From contig NZ_VEEP01000001.1 in the NCBI RefSeq assembly GCF_007678455.1, forward strand, positions 620,001-684,000: a stretch of DNA of 64,000 nt, written 5' to 3'. The notes beneath the pieces are model-generated. The model was given only the letters and a program-made list of their open reading frames with translations. It was not told the origin of the DNA and made no database searches. This DNA is from Cytobacillus oceanisediminis 2691 (GTDB lineage: Bacteria; Bacillota; Bacilli; Bacillales; Cytobacillaceae). Shown here piece by piece: positions 57,126 to 64,000 of the stretch. Numbering within the stretch: the stretch's first letter is position 1; each line of letters starts with the position of its first letter. The position numbers and the translations under genes were made by a program.

Positions 57126-58028
57126 ATGCTGACAGGTATGCAAATCGCGGTTATCGGCGGTGATGCTAGACAGCTGGAGATTATTCGCAAGCTGACAGAG
57201 CTTGATGCAAAGCTTTCTTTAATAGGCTTCGAGCAGTTGGACCATGCTTTCACAGGTGCCTCAAAAGAAAAGATAGATGAAGTTGATTTTTCAGTACAGG
57301 ATGCTTTGATCCTGCCTGTTCCCGGAACTAGCCTGGAGGGTCAGGTCGAAACCATTTTCTCAAATGAAAGAGTTGTAATCATAAAAGAAATGCTTGAACG
57401 GACTCCGGAACACTGTAAGGTTTATTCTGGTATCAGCAACTCGTACTTGACGGGGATCGCCAGCCAGGCCAACCGCAAACTCGTACAGCTATTCTCCCGT
57501 GATGATGTCGCCATTTATAACTCGATTCCGACAGTGGAAGGAACGATCATGATGGCAATCCAGCACACGGATTTTACGATACATGGTTCCAATGTTTCTG
57601 TTCTGGGACTTGGCAGGGTCGGTATGAGTGTTGCGAGAACCTTCCATGCGCTTGGAGCAAAGGTTAAGGTAGGTGCCCGGAAAAGCGAGCATATTGCAAG
57701 GATTACTGAAATGGGATTAGAACCTTTCCTTTTATCAGACATAGGAAAGGCAGTTTCTGATAGCGATATTTGCATCAATACCATTCCTAACCAGATTGTT
57801 ACTGCTTCTGTCATTTCGAGGATGCCCGCCCATACCTTGATCATTGACCTTGCATCGAAACCAGGTGGAACGGATTTTCGCTATGCTGAAAAACGGGGAA
57901 TCAAGGCTTTGCTTGCGCCAGGTTTGCCGGGCATCGTAGCCCCAAAGACTGCTGGGCAAATTCTGGCGAATGTTCTTTCTCAGCTGCTTATGGAAGACTT
58001 TTCTAACCGAAAGGAGAAAGAAGTATGA
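57126..58028 (+). CDS. dpaA: Dipicolinate synthase subunit A (SpoVFA)
   Basis: Makes spore dipicolinic acid in the mother cell, using the product of DapA as substrate. I choose ATG 57126 (MLTGMQIAVIGGDARQLEII), with AAGGTGA upstream; the frame from 57072 is not family-like. 300 aa with two Rossmann elements: IAVIGGDAR near the start and VLGLGRVGMSVARTFHALGA in the middle, then LIIDLASKPGGTDFRYAEK and GLPGIVAPKTAGQILANVLS. It overlaps dpaB by 4 bp. Confidence 0.98.
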   Translation: MLTGMQIAVIGGDARQLEIIRKLTELDAKLSLIGFEQLDHAFTGASKEKIDEVDFSVQDALILPVPGTSLEGQVETIFSNERVVIIKEMLERTPEHCKVYSGISNSYLTGIASQANRKLVQLFSRDDVAIYNSIPTVEGTIMMAIQHTDFTIHGSNVSVLGLGRVGMSVARTFHALGAKVKVGARKSEHIARITEMGLEPFLLSDIGKAVSDSDICINTIPNQIVTASVISRMPAHTLIIDLASKPGGTDFRYAEKRGIKALLAPGLPGIVAPKTAGQILANVLSQLLMEDFSNRKEKEV

Positions 58029-58621
58029 GTTTACAAGGAAAAAAGATCGGATTTGGATTGACAGGTTCTCATTGTACGTATGATGCTGTTTTTCCCGAAA
58101 TTGAAAAATTAGTGAATGCAGGTGCAGAAGTTCTGCCTGTTGTCACCTTCACCGTAAAAAATACTGAAACACGTTTTGGAAAAGGGGAGGACTGGGTACA
58201 GCGGATTGAGGAGCTTACCGGCAATAAGGTGATCGATTCAATTGTGAAGGCAGAGCCTCTTGGGCCCAAAATCCCGCTGGATTGCATGGTCATTGCGCCT
58301 CTCACCGGAAACTCGATGAGCAAGTTTGCAAATGCCATGACTGATTCACCAGTTTTGATGGCTGCGAAAGCGACTTTAAGAAACCAAAAACCAGTAGTGC
58401 TCGGCATTTCCACGAACGATGCCTTGGGACTCAATGGCGTCAACCTGATGAGACTAATGGCAACCAAAAATATTTTCATGATTCCTTTTGGCCAGGATGA
58501 TCCGGTAAAAAAACCAAATTCAATGGTTGCCAGAATGGAGATGCTCTCCGAAACGGTTTTGGAGGCAATGGAAGGAAAGCAATTGCAGCCAGTTCTTGTT
58601 GAACGTTATAAGGATAACTAG
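58025..58621 (+). CDS. dpaB: Dipicolinate synthase subunit B (SpoVFB)
   Basis: Flavoprotein-like (HFCD-fold) subunit of dipicolinate synthase. 198 aa: KIGFGLTGSHCTYDAVFPEI near the start, the PxTxNSxxK-type motif in MVIAPLTGNSMSKFANAMTD, and PVVLGISTNDALGLNGVNLM. It is translationally coupled to dpaA. Its presence shows that the organism forms DPA-containing spores. Confidence 0.98.
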   Translation: MSLQGKKIGFGLTGSHCTYDAVFPEIEKLVNAGAEVLPVVTFTVKNTETRFGKGEDWVQRIEELTGNKVIDSIVKAEPLGPKIPLDCMVIAPLTGNSMSKFANAMTDSPVLMAAKATLRNQKPVVLGISTNDALGLNGVNLMRLMATKNIFMIPFGQDDPVKKPNSMVARMEMLSETVLEAMEGKQLQPVLVERYKDN

Positions 58622-58998
58622 GGAAAATCCAAGGAAGGATACCGTCAAATCAGCAGAAATCAAGATAAACGACCTGACTAGTCTAACTGGAAACGCTTTT
58701 CTCCGGCAGTGAAGCAAAATCTTTCTTTCCTTAATGATTGAATATGATAAAATATAGGATAATATACAAGGCGGTTTTTAAGACAAGTAAAAAATGTCTA
58801 GAATCTGCGCCTGGCCTGTTTTAACTCAGGAGAACGTCCCAAAGTACCATGCGAAAAGCTTTCGTACGGAGTGAGGATGGGTTTCTGGGCTGGCCTGGGC
58901 GCTTGCGCATTTCTTATAAGCCGCCGTTATACTTATGTTCAAACAACCGGCTTTTAACGGATATTAAAACGATAATGGCAGTGGAAGGGGAAACAGAT
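58622..58998 (+). promoter_or_regulatory. asd upstream region with a structured leader
   Basis: A 377-bp gap with no credible gene. An extended -10 element TGATAAAAT (58745-58753) may start transcription near 58760. A long-range stem follows: GCGCC and GGCC (58807-58811, 58813-58816) pair with GGCC and GGCGC (58892-58895, 58898-58902). It encloses a hairpin with CGAAA/TTTCG (58852-58864). Further down, AAGCCG/CGGCTT (58918-58923, 58948-58953) and CCGTTA/TAACGG (58924-58929, 58955-58960) cross and exclude each other. I do not recognise a lysine riboswitch, T-box or other known class. Confidence 0.5.
58745..58753 (+). promoter_or_regulatory. Candidate extended -10 promoter for asd
   Basis: TGA then TAAAAT (58748-58753), with another -10-like GATAAT at 58758-58763. 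The -35 region is weak. It lies about 250 bp upstream of asd, implying a long leader. Confidence 0.4.
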
Positions 58999-60048
58999 AT
59001 GTCAGAGAGAAAAGGTTACCGAGTAGCAGTAGTTGGAGCAACAGGAGCAGTTGGGCAGCAAATGATCCAAACGCTTGAAAACAGGGATTTTCCAGTTTCG
59101 GAACTATTACTGCTTTCTTCAGCAAGATCTGCTGGTACGAAGGTTCATTATAAAGGTAACGAAATAACAGTTCAGGAAGCAAAACCGGAAAGCTTTGAAG
59201 GAGTGGATATAGCTCTTTTCAGCGCAGGCGGCAGTGTATCGAAACAATTGGCTCCTGAGGCTGTCAAGCGCGGAGCAATCGTTGTTGATAACACAAGTGC
59301 CTTCAGGATGGAAGAAAATATTCCGCTGGTAGTACCAGAAGTTAATGAAGAAGATTTGCGCAATCATAATGGAATCATCGCTAATCCAAACTGCTCGACA
59401 ATCCAGATGGTCGTGGCACTGGAGCCGCTCCGCAAGAAATACGGCCTTGATAAGATCATCGTCTCAACCTACCAGGCAGTTTCTGGTGCAGGTGCAGCAG
59501 CCGTGGAAGAGATGAAGGAACAAACTAGGGCGATTCTGGATGGCAAAGAATATGAGCCAAAGATCCTTCCTGTTAAATCTGGAGAAAAGCACTACCAGAT
59601 TGCCTTCAATGCCATTCCGCAGATTGACACATTCGTTGAAAATGGGTTCACGTATGAAGAAATGAAAATGATCAATGAAACCAAGAAAATCATGCATATG
59701 CCTGAGCTTCAGGTTGCTGCTACTTGTGTGCGGCTCCCTGTCGGTACTGGCCATTCTGAATCAGTTTACATCGAAATTGGCGAAGGCGGAGTAGCCGCAT
59801 CTGAAGTGAAGGAATTGCTCGCAGATGCTCCAGGAGTTGTCCTTCAAGATAATCCGGACCAGCAGTTATATCCTATGCCTGCATTCTGTGTAGGAAAAAA
59901 CGATGTATTCGTTGGCCGAATAAGGAAGGACCTTGACAACGATAAAGGCTTCCATATGTGGGTAGTATCAGATAACCTGCTGAAAGGTGCTGCGTGGAAC
60001 TCTGTCCAGATTGCTGAAAGTCTTGTAAAACTCGGTCTTGTAAAATAA
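58999..60048 (+). CDS. asd: Aspartate-semialdehyde dehydrogenase
   Basis: NADPH-dependent enzyme that reduces aspartyl phosphate; branch point to lysine/DAP, threonine and methionine. ATG 58999 ([19 protein letters not shown]) has AAGGGG 8 bp upstream; the open frame further upstream is leader sequence. 349 aa. The NADP motif GATGAVG is at residues 13-19 and the catalytic Cys is C132 in NPNCSTIQM. The substrate loop is [17 protein letters not shown]. dapG follows. Confidence 0.98.
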   Translation: MSERKGYRVAVVGATGAVGQQMIQTLENRDFPVSELLLLSSARSAGTKVHYKGNEITVQEAKPESFEGVDIALFSAGGSVSKQLAPEAVKRGAIVVDNTSAFRMEENIPLVVPEVNEEDLRNHNGIIANPNCSTIQMVVALEPLRKKYGLDKIIVSTYQAVSGAGAAAVEEMKEQTRAILDGKEYEPKILPVKSGEKHYQIAFNAIPQIDTFVENGFTYEEMKMINETKKIMHMPELQVAATCVRLPVGTGHSESVYIEIGEGGVAASEVKELLADAPGVVLQDNPDQQLYPMPAFCVGKNDVFVGRIRKDLDNDKGFHMWVVSDNLLKGAAWNSVQIAESLVKLGLVK

Positions 60049-60087
60049 TTGCATTAGGTTAAATGACAGAATTTCTGAGGTGTTACG

Positions 60088-61332
60088 ATGAAAATAATCG
60101 TTCAAAAATTTGGCGGTACGTCTGTTCGTGATGAGCAAAGCCGCAGTCACGCAATAGGCCATATTAAAAATGCGGTTGCTGACGGATATAAAGCAGTTGT
60201 GGTTGTTTCTGCGATGGGCAGGAAGGGTGATCCGTACGCTACAGACACTCTCCTCAGCCTGATTGGTGGAAATGGGAGCAGGATCAGCAAGCGCGAGCAC
60301 GACCTGCTGCTTTCTTGCGGTGAAACGATTTCGAGTGTGGTTTTTACAAATATGCTGATAGAAAATGGCATCAATGCGACTGCCCTTACTGGTGCACAGG
60401 CAGGGTTCAGGACCAACAGCGAGCATACGAACGCAAGGATCCTGGATATGAAGTGTGACCGTTTGCTGCGGGAACTGGACCATGTTGATGCAGTCGTTGT
60501 AGCAGGATTCCAGGGAGCAGCCAAAAATGGAGACGTAACAACGATTGGCAGAGGCGGCAGTGATACGTCCGCAGCAGCATTAGGCGCGGCTTTGAACGCT
60601 GAATGGATTGACATCTTTACCGATGTTGAAGGAATCATGACAGCTGATCCGAGGATTGCGGATAACGCACGGCCTCTTTCTGTGGTGACCTATACAGAGG
60701 TGTGCAATATGGCATATCAGGGCGCGAAGGTCATCCACCCTCGTGCTGTCGAGATTGCCATGCAGGCAAAAGTACCGATCAGGATCAGGTCCACGTATTC
60801 TGATGGCCTCGGGACATTAGTTACAACCCTGAATCGTGAAAATAAAGGAACTGACATCAAGGAGCGTCCTGTTACAGGCATCGCCCATGTTTCGAATGTC
60901 AGCCAAATCAAAGTTTTTGCCAAAAAGGACCAATACAATCTACAATCAGAAGTGTTCAAGGCTATGGCCAATGAAAACATCAGCGTGGATTTCATCAATA
61001 TTTCCCCTAATGGAGTAGTGTATACTGTGCTGGATGAAATGACAGACCGGGCAGTGAAAGTCCTCGAAGGATTAGGCCACACACCGCAGATAGAGAAGAA
61101 TTGTGCGAAGGTCTCTGTCGTAGGGGCAGGTATGGCAGGTGTTCCAGGTGTGACCTCGAAGATCGTTACAGCACTGTCTGAGAAGGGCATCCGGATTCTC
61201 CAATCCGCTGACAGCCACACAACCATTTGGGTCCTGGTCAAACAGGATGATTTGGGGAAGGCAGTGAATGCACTTCATGATGCTTTCCAGCTCGAAGAAG
61301 AAACAATAGAGTTCGAAAGACACGATATATAA
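60088..61332 (+). CDS. dapG: Aspartokinase I (DAP-sensitive type)
   Basis: First step of the aspartate pathway. 414 aa with KIIVQKFGGTSVRDEQSRSH at the N-terminus, the kinase fold signature TTIGRGGSDTSAAALGAAL and FTDVEGIMTADPRI, and two C-terminal ACT domains (SQIKVFAKKDQYNLQSEVFK and KVSVVGAGMAGVPGVTSKIV) for feedback control. In B. subtilis the enzyme from this locus is inhibited by diaminopimelate. It lies between asd and dapA, forming one transcription unit. Confidence 0.96.
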   Translation: MKIIVQKFGGTSVRDEQSRSHAIGHIKNAVADGYKAVVVVSAMGRKGDPYATDTLLSLIGGNGSRISKREHDLLLSCGETISSVVFTNMLIENGINATALTGAQAGFRTNSEHTNARILDMKCDRLLRELDHVDAVVVAGFQGAAKNGDVTTIGRGGSDTSAAALGAALNAEWIDIFTDVEGIMTADPRIADNARPLSVVTYTEVCNMAYQGAKVIHPRAVEIAMQAKVPIRIRSTYSDGLGTLVTTLNRENKGTDIKERPVTGIAHVSNVSQIKVFAKKDQYNLQSEVFKAMANENISVDFINISPNGVVYTVLDEMTDRAVKVLEGLGHTPQIEKNCAKVSVVGAGMAGVPGVTSKIVTALSEKGIRILQSADSHTTIWVLVKQDDLGKAVNALHDAFQLEEETIEFERHDI

Positions 61333-61385
61333 AATGGCTTCCAGCCTTGGCAGACGGAAGCTTTTGAGAATAGGAGTGAACAGGA

Positions 61386-62252
61386 ATGGTTCAATTCGGA
61401 AGAGTATCTACAGCAATGGTGACCCCATTTGATCATAAAGGTCACATTGATTTCGCTAAAACGACCCAGCTAGTCAACCATTTGATTTCGAACGGTACAG
61501 ATTCACTGGTTGTCGCGGGAACGACAGGTGAATCTCCGACTCTTTCAAAGGAAGAAAAAATCGCTTTATTTCAGCATGTCGTGAAAGTCGTTGACAAAAG
61601 AGTTCCCGTCATAGCAGGTACAGGCAGCAACAACACTTATGCTACTATCGAATTGACGAAAAAAGCCGAAGAAATTGGTGTGGACGCGATAATGATCGTT
61701 GCCCCTTATTATAACAAGCCAAACCAGGAAGGACTCTACCAGCATTTCAAAGCAGCAGCTGAAGCTACTTCATTGCCAGTGATGGTGTATAACATCCCGG
61801 GCAGGTCTGTAGTCAATATTCTTCCTGAAACGGTGATCAAGCTGGCAGAAATCCCGAATATCGTGGCCGTCAAGGAAGCAAGCGGCGACCTTAACGCGAT
61901 GACGAAAATCATTGCCAGCACACCTGATGATTTCCTTCTTTACAGCGGTGACGACGGGTTGACACTTCCTGTGCTTGCTATTGGCGGGGTGGGCATCGTC
62001 TCTGTAGCATCCCATGTGATTGGCAACGAGATGCAAGCGATGGTTGATGCATTCTTCAGTGGAAGAAACGAGGATGCAGCGAAAATGCACCAGCGTCTCC
62101 TTCCAGTCATGCAAGGTTTGTTTGCCGCACCGAGCCCTGGACCAGTTAAAACTGCATTGCAGCTGAAAGGGCTCGACGTCGGCTCAGTGCGCTTGCCGAT
62201 GGTTCCATTGACAGAGCAAGAAAGAACAGCGGTAGCGAAATTATTCGAATAG
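61386..62252 (+). CDS. dapA: 4-hydroxy-tetrahydrodipicolinate synthase
   Basis: Condenses pyruvate and aspartate semialdehyde, first committed step to DAP, lysine and dipicolinate. 288 aa, class I aldolase fold. The Schiff-base Lys is K163 (VAVKEASG), with Y135 (VMVYNIPGRS) and T46/T47 (VAGTTGESPTL) in the active site. ATG 61386 follows AGGAGTGAACAGGA. A terminator follows, ending the asd-dapG-dapA operon. Confidence 0.98.
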   Translation: MVQFGRVSTAMVTPFDHKGHIDFAKTTQLVNHLISNGTDSLVVAGTTGESPTLSKEEKIALFQHVVKVVDKRVPVIAGTGSNNTYATIELTKKAEEIGVDAIMIVAPYYNKPNQEGLYQHFKAAAEATSLPVMVYNIPGRSVVNILPETVIKLAEIPNIVAVKEASGDLNAMTKIIASTPDDFLLYSGDDGLTLPVLAIGGVGIVSVASHVIGNEMQAMVDAFFSGRNEDAAKMHQRLLPVMQGLFAAPSPGPVKTALQLKGLDVGSVRLPMVPLTEQERTAVAKLFE

Positions 62253-62255
62253 TAC

Positions 62256-62288
62256 AAGGGCCGGCCTGGTAAGGCTGGCCTTATTTTA
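62256..62288 (+). terminator. Intrinsic terminator after dapA
   Basis: AAGGGCCGGCC (62256-62266) pairs with GGCTGGCCTT (62273-62282) with one G bulge and one G-U pair, then ATTTTATT. Confidence 0.82.
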
Positions 62289-62368
62289 TTGTGTATAAGT
62301 GTTTTGTATTTTTCTTTTTATGACCTGGATATGGAAGCCCACTGCCAATAGAGAGCCGGAGAATAAAG

Positions 62369-62398
62369 TTGTAAAGATTTTCTGCCATCAAGTATAAT
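62369..62398 (+). promoter_or_regulatory. Sigma-A promoter for rnjB
   Basis: TTGTAA (62369-62374), 18-bp spacer, consensus TATAAT (62393-62398), about 50 bp before the rnjB start. Confidence 0.65.
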
Positions 62399-62447
62399 GA
62401 TTTTAACTGATTTTGTTCGGGAGAAAACTCATAGGAGGGGCAGGGAA

Positions 62448-64000
62448 TTGATTAAAAAGAAAAACGAAATTATTAAAATCATTGCGCTAGGTGGCGTAGG
62501 GGAAATCGGCAAAAATATGTATGTCACCGAAGTGGACAATGATATTTTTGTGGTGGATGCCGGGTTGATGTTTCCGGAGGATGAAATGCTGGGGATCGAC
62601 ATCGTCATTCCCGACTTTTCATATTTGAGTGCTAACAGTGAAAGAGTAAAAGGAATTTTCCTGACTCATGGCCATGAAGACCATATAGGAGCGCTGACCT
62701 ACGTCCTGCGGAAAATGAATGTCCCGGTATATGGAACAAAGCTTACTCTTGCGCTGGCAAAGGAAAAAATGAGTGAGCAGGAATTTGTCGGCAAAGTCGA
62801 ATTCCATGAAATTACGGCAGATACCAAACTGGACTTTGGCGTGGTTTCTGTTTCATTTTTCAAGACAAACCATAGTATCCCAGACTCTGTCGGAGTTTGT
62901 ATCCATACATCGGAAGGGGCCATTGTACATACAGGGGACTATAAATTCGACCAGGCTGCAGCACCGATGTATAAGCCGGATATCGGCAGGATGGCCGCCA
63001 TTGGCGAGCAAGGGGTTCTCTGCCTTCTTTCGGACAGTACAGAGGCTGAAAAACCTGGTTATACGCCTTCTGAAACAACTGTTATAGAGGAACTATCGAG
63101 CGTTTTTTATAAGGCAAATGGCCGCATCATTGCTGCCTGTTTTGCTTCGGATTTAAACAGGGTCCAACATCTTTTCAATAGTGCAGCTTCGCATGGCCGC
63201 AAGGTAGCGGTGGTGGGAAAAAGCCTGAAAAGGGTTTTTGATATCGCTCTGGAGCTCGGCTATCTTCAAGTTGAAAGTGACTTGCTCATTGCAGTGGATG
63301 ACCTGAAGAAGTACGGCGATGCTGAAGTAGTTATTTTAACGACTGGCAGCCAGGGAGAGCCAATAGAAGTCCTGCAGAAAATGGCTAAGCAAGCCCATCC
63401 TCAGGTGAATATCAAGGAAGGGGACACTGTCCTGTTCGCTGCCTCTCCTCTAAGGGGAAGCGAAGTATTCATTTACAAAACAATGGATATGCTTTACCGG
63501 GCCGGAGCGAACGTAGTGGCGAGCAAGAAAAGTGTCCAGGTTTCAAGTCATGGAAGCCAGGAAGAATTAAAATTCATGATCAATTTGATGAATCCGAAAT
63601 TCTTCATTCCTGTACACGGTGAATATAAAATGTTGAAAGCACATAAAAAAGTAGCTCAGTCATGTGGCATACCTGAAGAAAATATTTTCATACCTGACCG
63701 TGGAGATGTGATTGAGATTTCAGGCGGTAAACTAAAGGCCACAGAAAAAGTGCAGGCAGGAAACATATTGATAGATGGAATCGGTGTTGGAGATGTAGGG
63801 AATATCGTACTCCGTGACCGGAGACTGCTTTCACAGGATGGTGTATTAATTGTTGTCGTGACACTGAATAAAGCAGACAGGAAAATTGCTGCAGGGCCAG
63901 AAATTATTTCACGTGGGTTTGTATATGTACGCGAATCGGAAAAAATGATGGCAGAGTCAGCCTCCCTTATAAGGGATATTGTTGAAAAAAACCTTCTAAA
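62448..64000 (+). CDS. rnjB: Ribonuclease J (RnjB type), 3' truncated by window end
   Basis: Beta-CASP metallo-beta-lactamase RNase with endo- and 5'-exonuclease roles in mRNA decay and rRNA maturation. It starts with TTG 62448 (MIKKKNEIIKIIALGGVGEI), 7 bp after GGAGGGG, and stays open to the end of the window (517 full codons; the family is about 555). The metal site HGHEDH is at residues 74-79 (FLTHGHEDHIGALTYVL); other marks are NHSIPDSVGVCIHT, TTGSQGEPIEVLQKMA and PVHGEYKMLKAHKKVA. Position after dapA matches ymfA/rnjB of B. subtilis; assignment as paralogue B rests on this context. Confidence 0.95.
   Translation, partial: MIKKKNEIIKIIALGGVGEIGKNMYVTEVDNDIFVVDAGLMFPEDEMLGIDIVIPDFSYLSANSERVKGIFLTHGHEDHIGALTYVLRKMNVPVYGTKLTLALAKEKMSEQEFVGKVEFHEITADTKLDFGVVSVSFFKTNHSIPDSVGVCIHTSEGAIVHTGDYKFDQAAAPMYKPDIGRMAAIGEQGVLCLLSDSTEAEKPGYTPSETTVIEELSSVFYKANGRIIAACFASDLNRVQHLFNSAASHGRKVAVVGKSLKRVFDIALELGYLQVESDLLIAVDDLKKYGDAEVVILTTGSQGEPIEVLQKMAKQAHPQVNIKEGDTVLFAASPLRGSEVFIYKTMDMLYRAGANVVASKKSVQVSSHGSQEELKFMINLMNPKFFIPVHGEYKMLKAHKKVAQSCGIPEENIFIPDRGDVIEISGGKLKATEKVQAGNILIDGIGVGDVGNIVLRDRRLLSQDGVLIVVVTLNKADRKIAAGPEIISRGFVYVRESEKMMAESASLIRDIVEKNLL

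Noticed and set aside
58760-58998. Lysine riboswitch before asd
   Set aside because: I looked for the L-box core elements and did not find them; the pairing pattern is different.

Overview
This window looks like the chromosome of a motile, endospore-forming member of the Bacillaceae (Bacillus/Mesobacillus-like). Evidence: low-to-moderate GC, strong Shine-Dalgarno sequences with some TTG and GTG starts, a PolC-type replicative polymerase, dipicolinate synthase genes behind a sigma-K-like promoter, and a gene order matching, as I recall it, the Bacillus subtilis block from the fla/che operon to ymfA. All genes are on the + strand. I cannot name the species from sequence alone.

Region 1 (1-29053) is most of a fla/che operon, cut at the left inside flgC. 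It encodes the rod, MS ring and switch (flgC, fliE, fliF, fliG), the export ATPase group (fliH, fliI, fliJ), a MotE-like membrane protein, hook-building proteins (fliK, flgD, flgE, FlbD/SwrD), the C-ring (fliL, fliM, fliY), the export gate (fliZ/O, fliP, fliQ, fliR, flhB, flhA), placement GTPases (flhF, flhG), chemotaxis proteins (cheY, cheB, cheA, cheW, cheC, cheD), sigma-D, and a tail of a FapA-type DUF342 protein, a small Gln/His-rich unknown protein and a SwrB-like protein. Genes are tightly packed and several overlap by exactly 8 bp.

Region 2 (29054-43730) holds translation, envelope and replication genes: rpsB, tsf, pyrH, frr, uppS, cdsA, dxr, rseP/rasP, proS and polC, split by intrinsic terminators. 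Two long gaps are present: 32353-32872 (promoter-like elements and a perfect palindrome) and 38793-39348 (a degenerate Bacillaceae-type dispersed repeat with extra hairpins, then a polC promoter).

Region 3 (43731-54165) is the nusA-infB operon (rimP, nusA, ylxR, ylxQ, infB, ylxP, rbfA, truB, ribF) followed by rpsO and pnp. It starts with a good sigma-A promoter and an attenuator-like hairpin with a GCAA tetraloop and a poor U-tract.

Region 4 (54166-64000) contains ylxY, a M16 peptidase (mlpA/ymxG), ymxH, the dipicolinate synthase pair dpaA-dpaB, the aspartate-pathway genes asd, dapG and dapA, and the start of an RNase J gene (rnjB), cut by the window edge. DpaA/DpaB use the dihydrodipicolinate-type product of the pathway built by DapG, Asd and DapA, so spore dipicolinate and cell-wall/lysine synthesis sit side by side.

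I found no CRISPR array, prophage, insertion sequence, tRNA, rRNA or obvious defence system. The least explained items are non-coding: a structured leader upstream of asd, hairpins next to fliF and flgE, the repeat element before polC, and the leaders of rpsB, rpsO and pnp.
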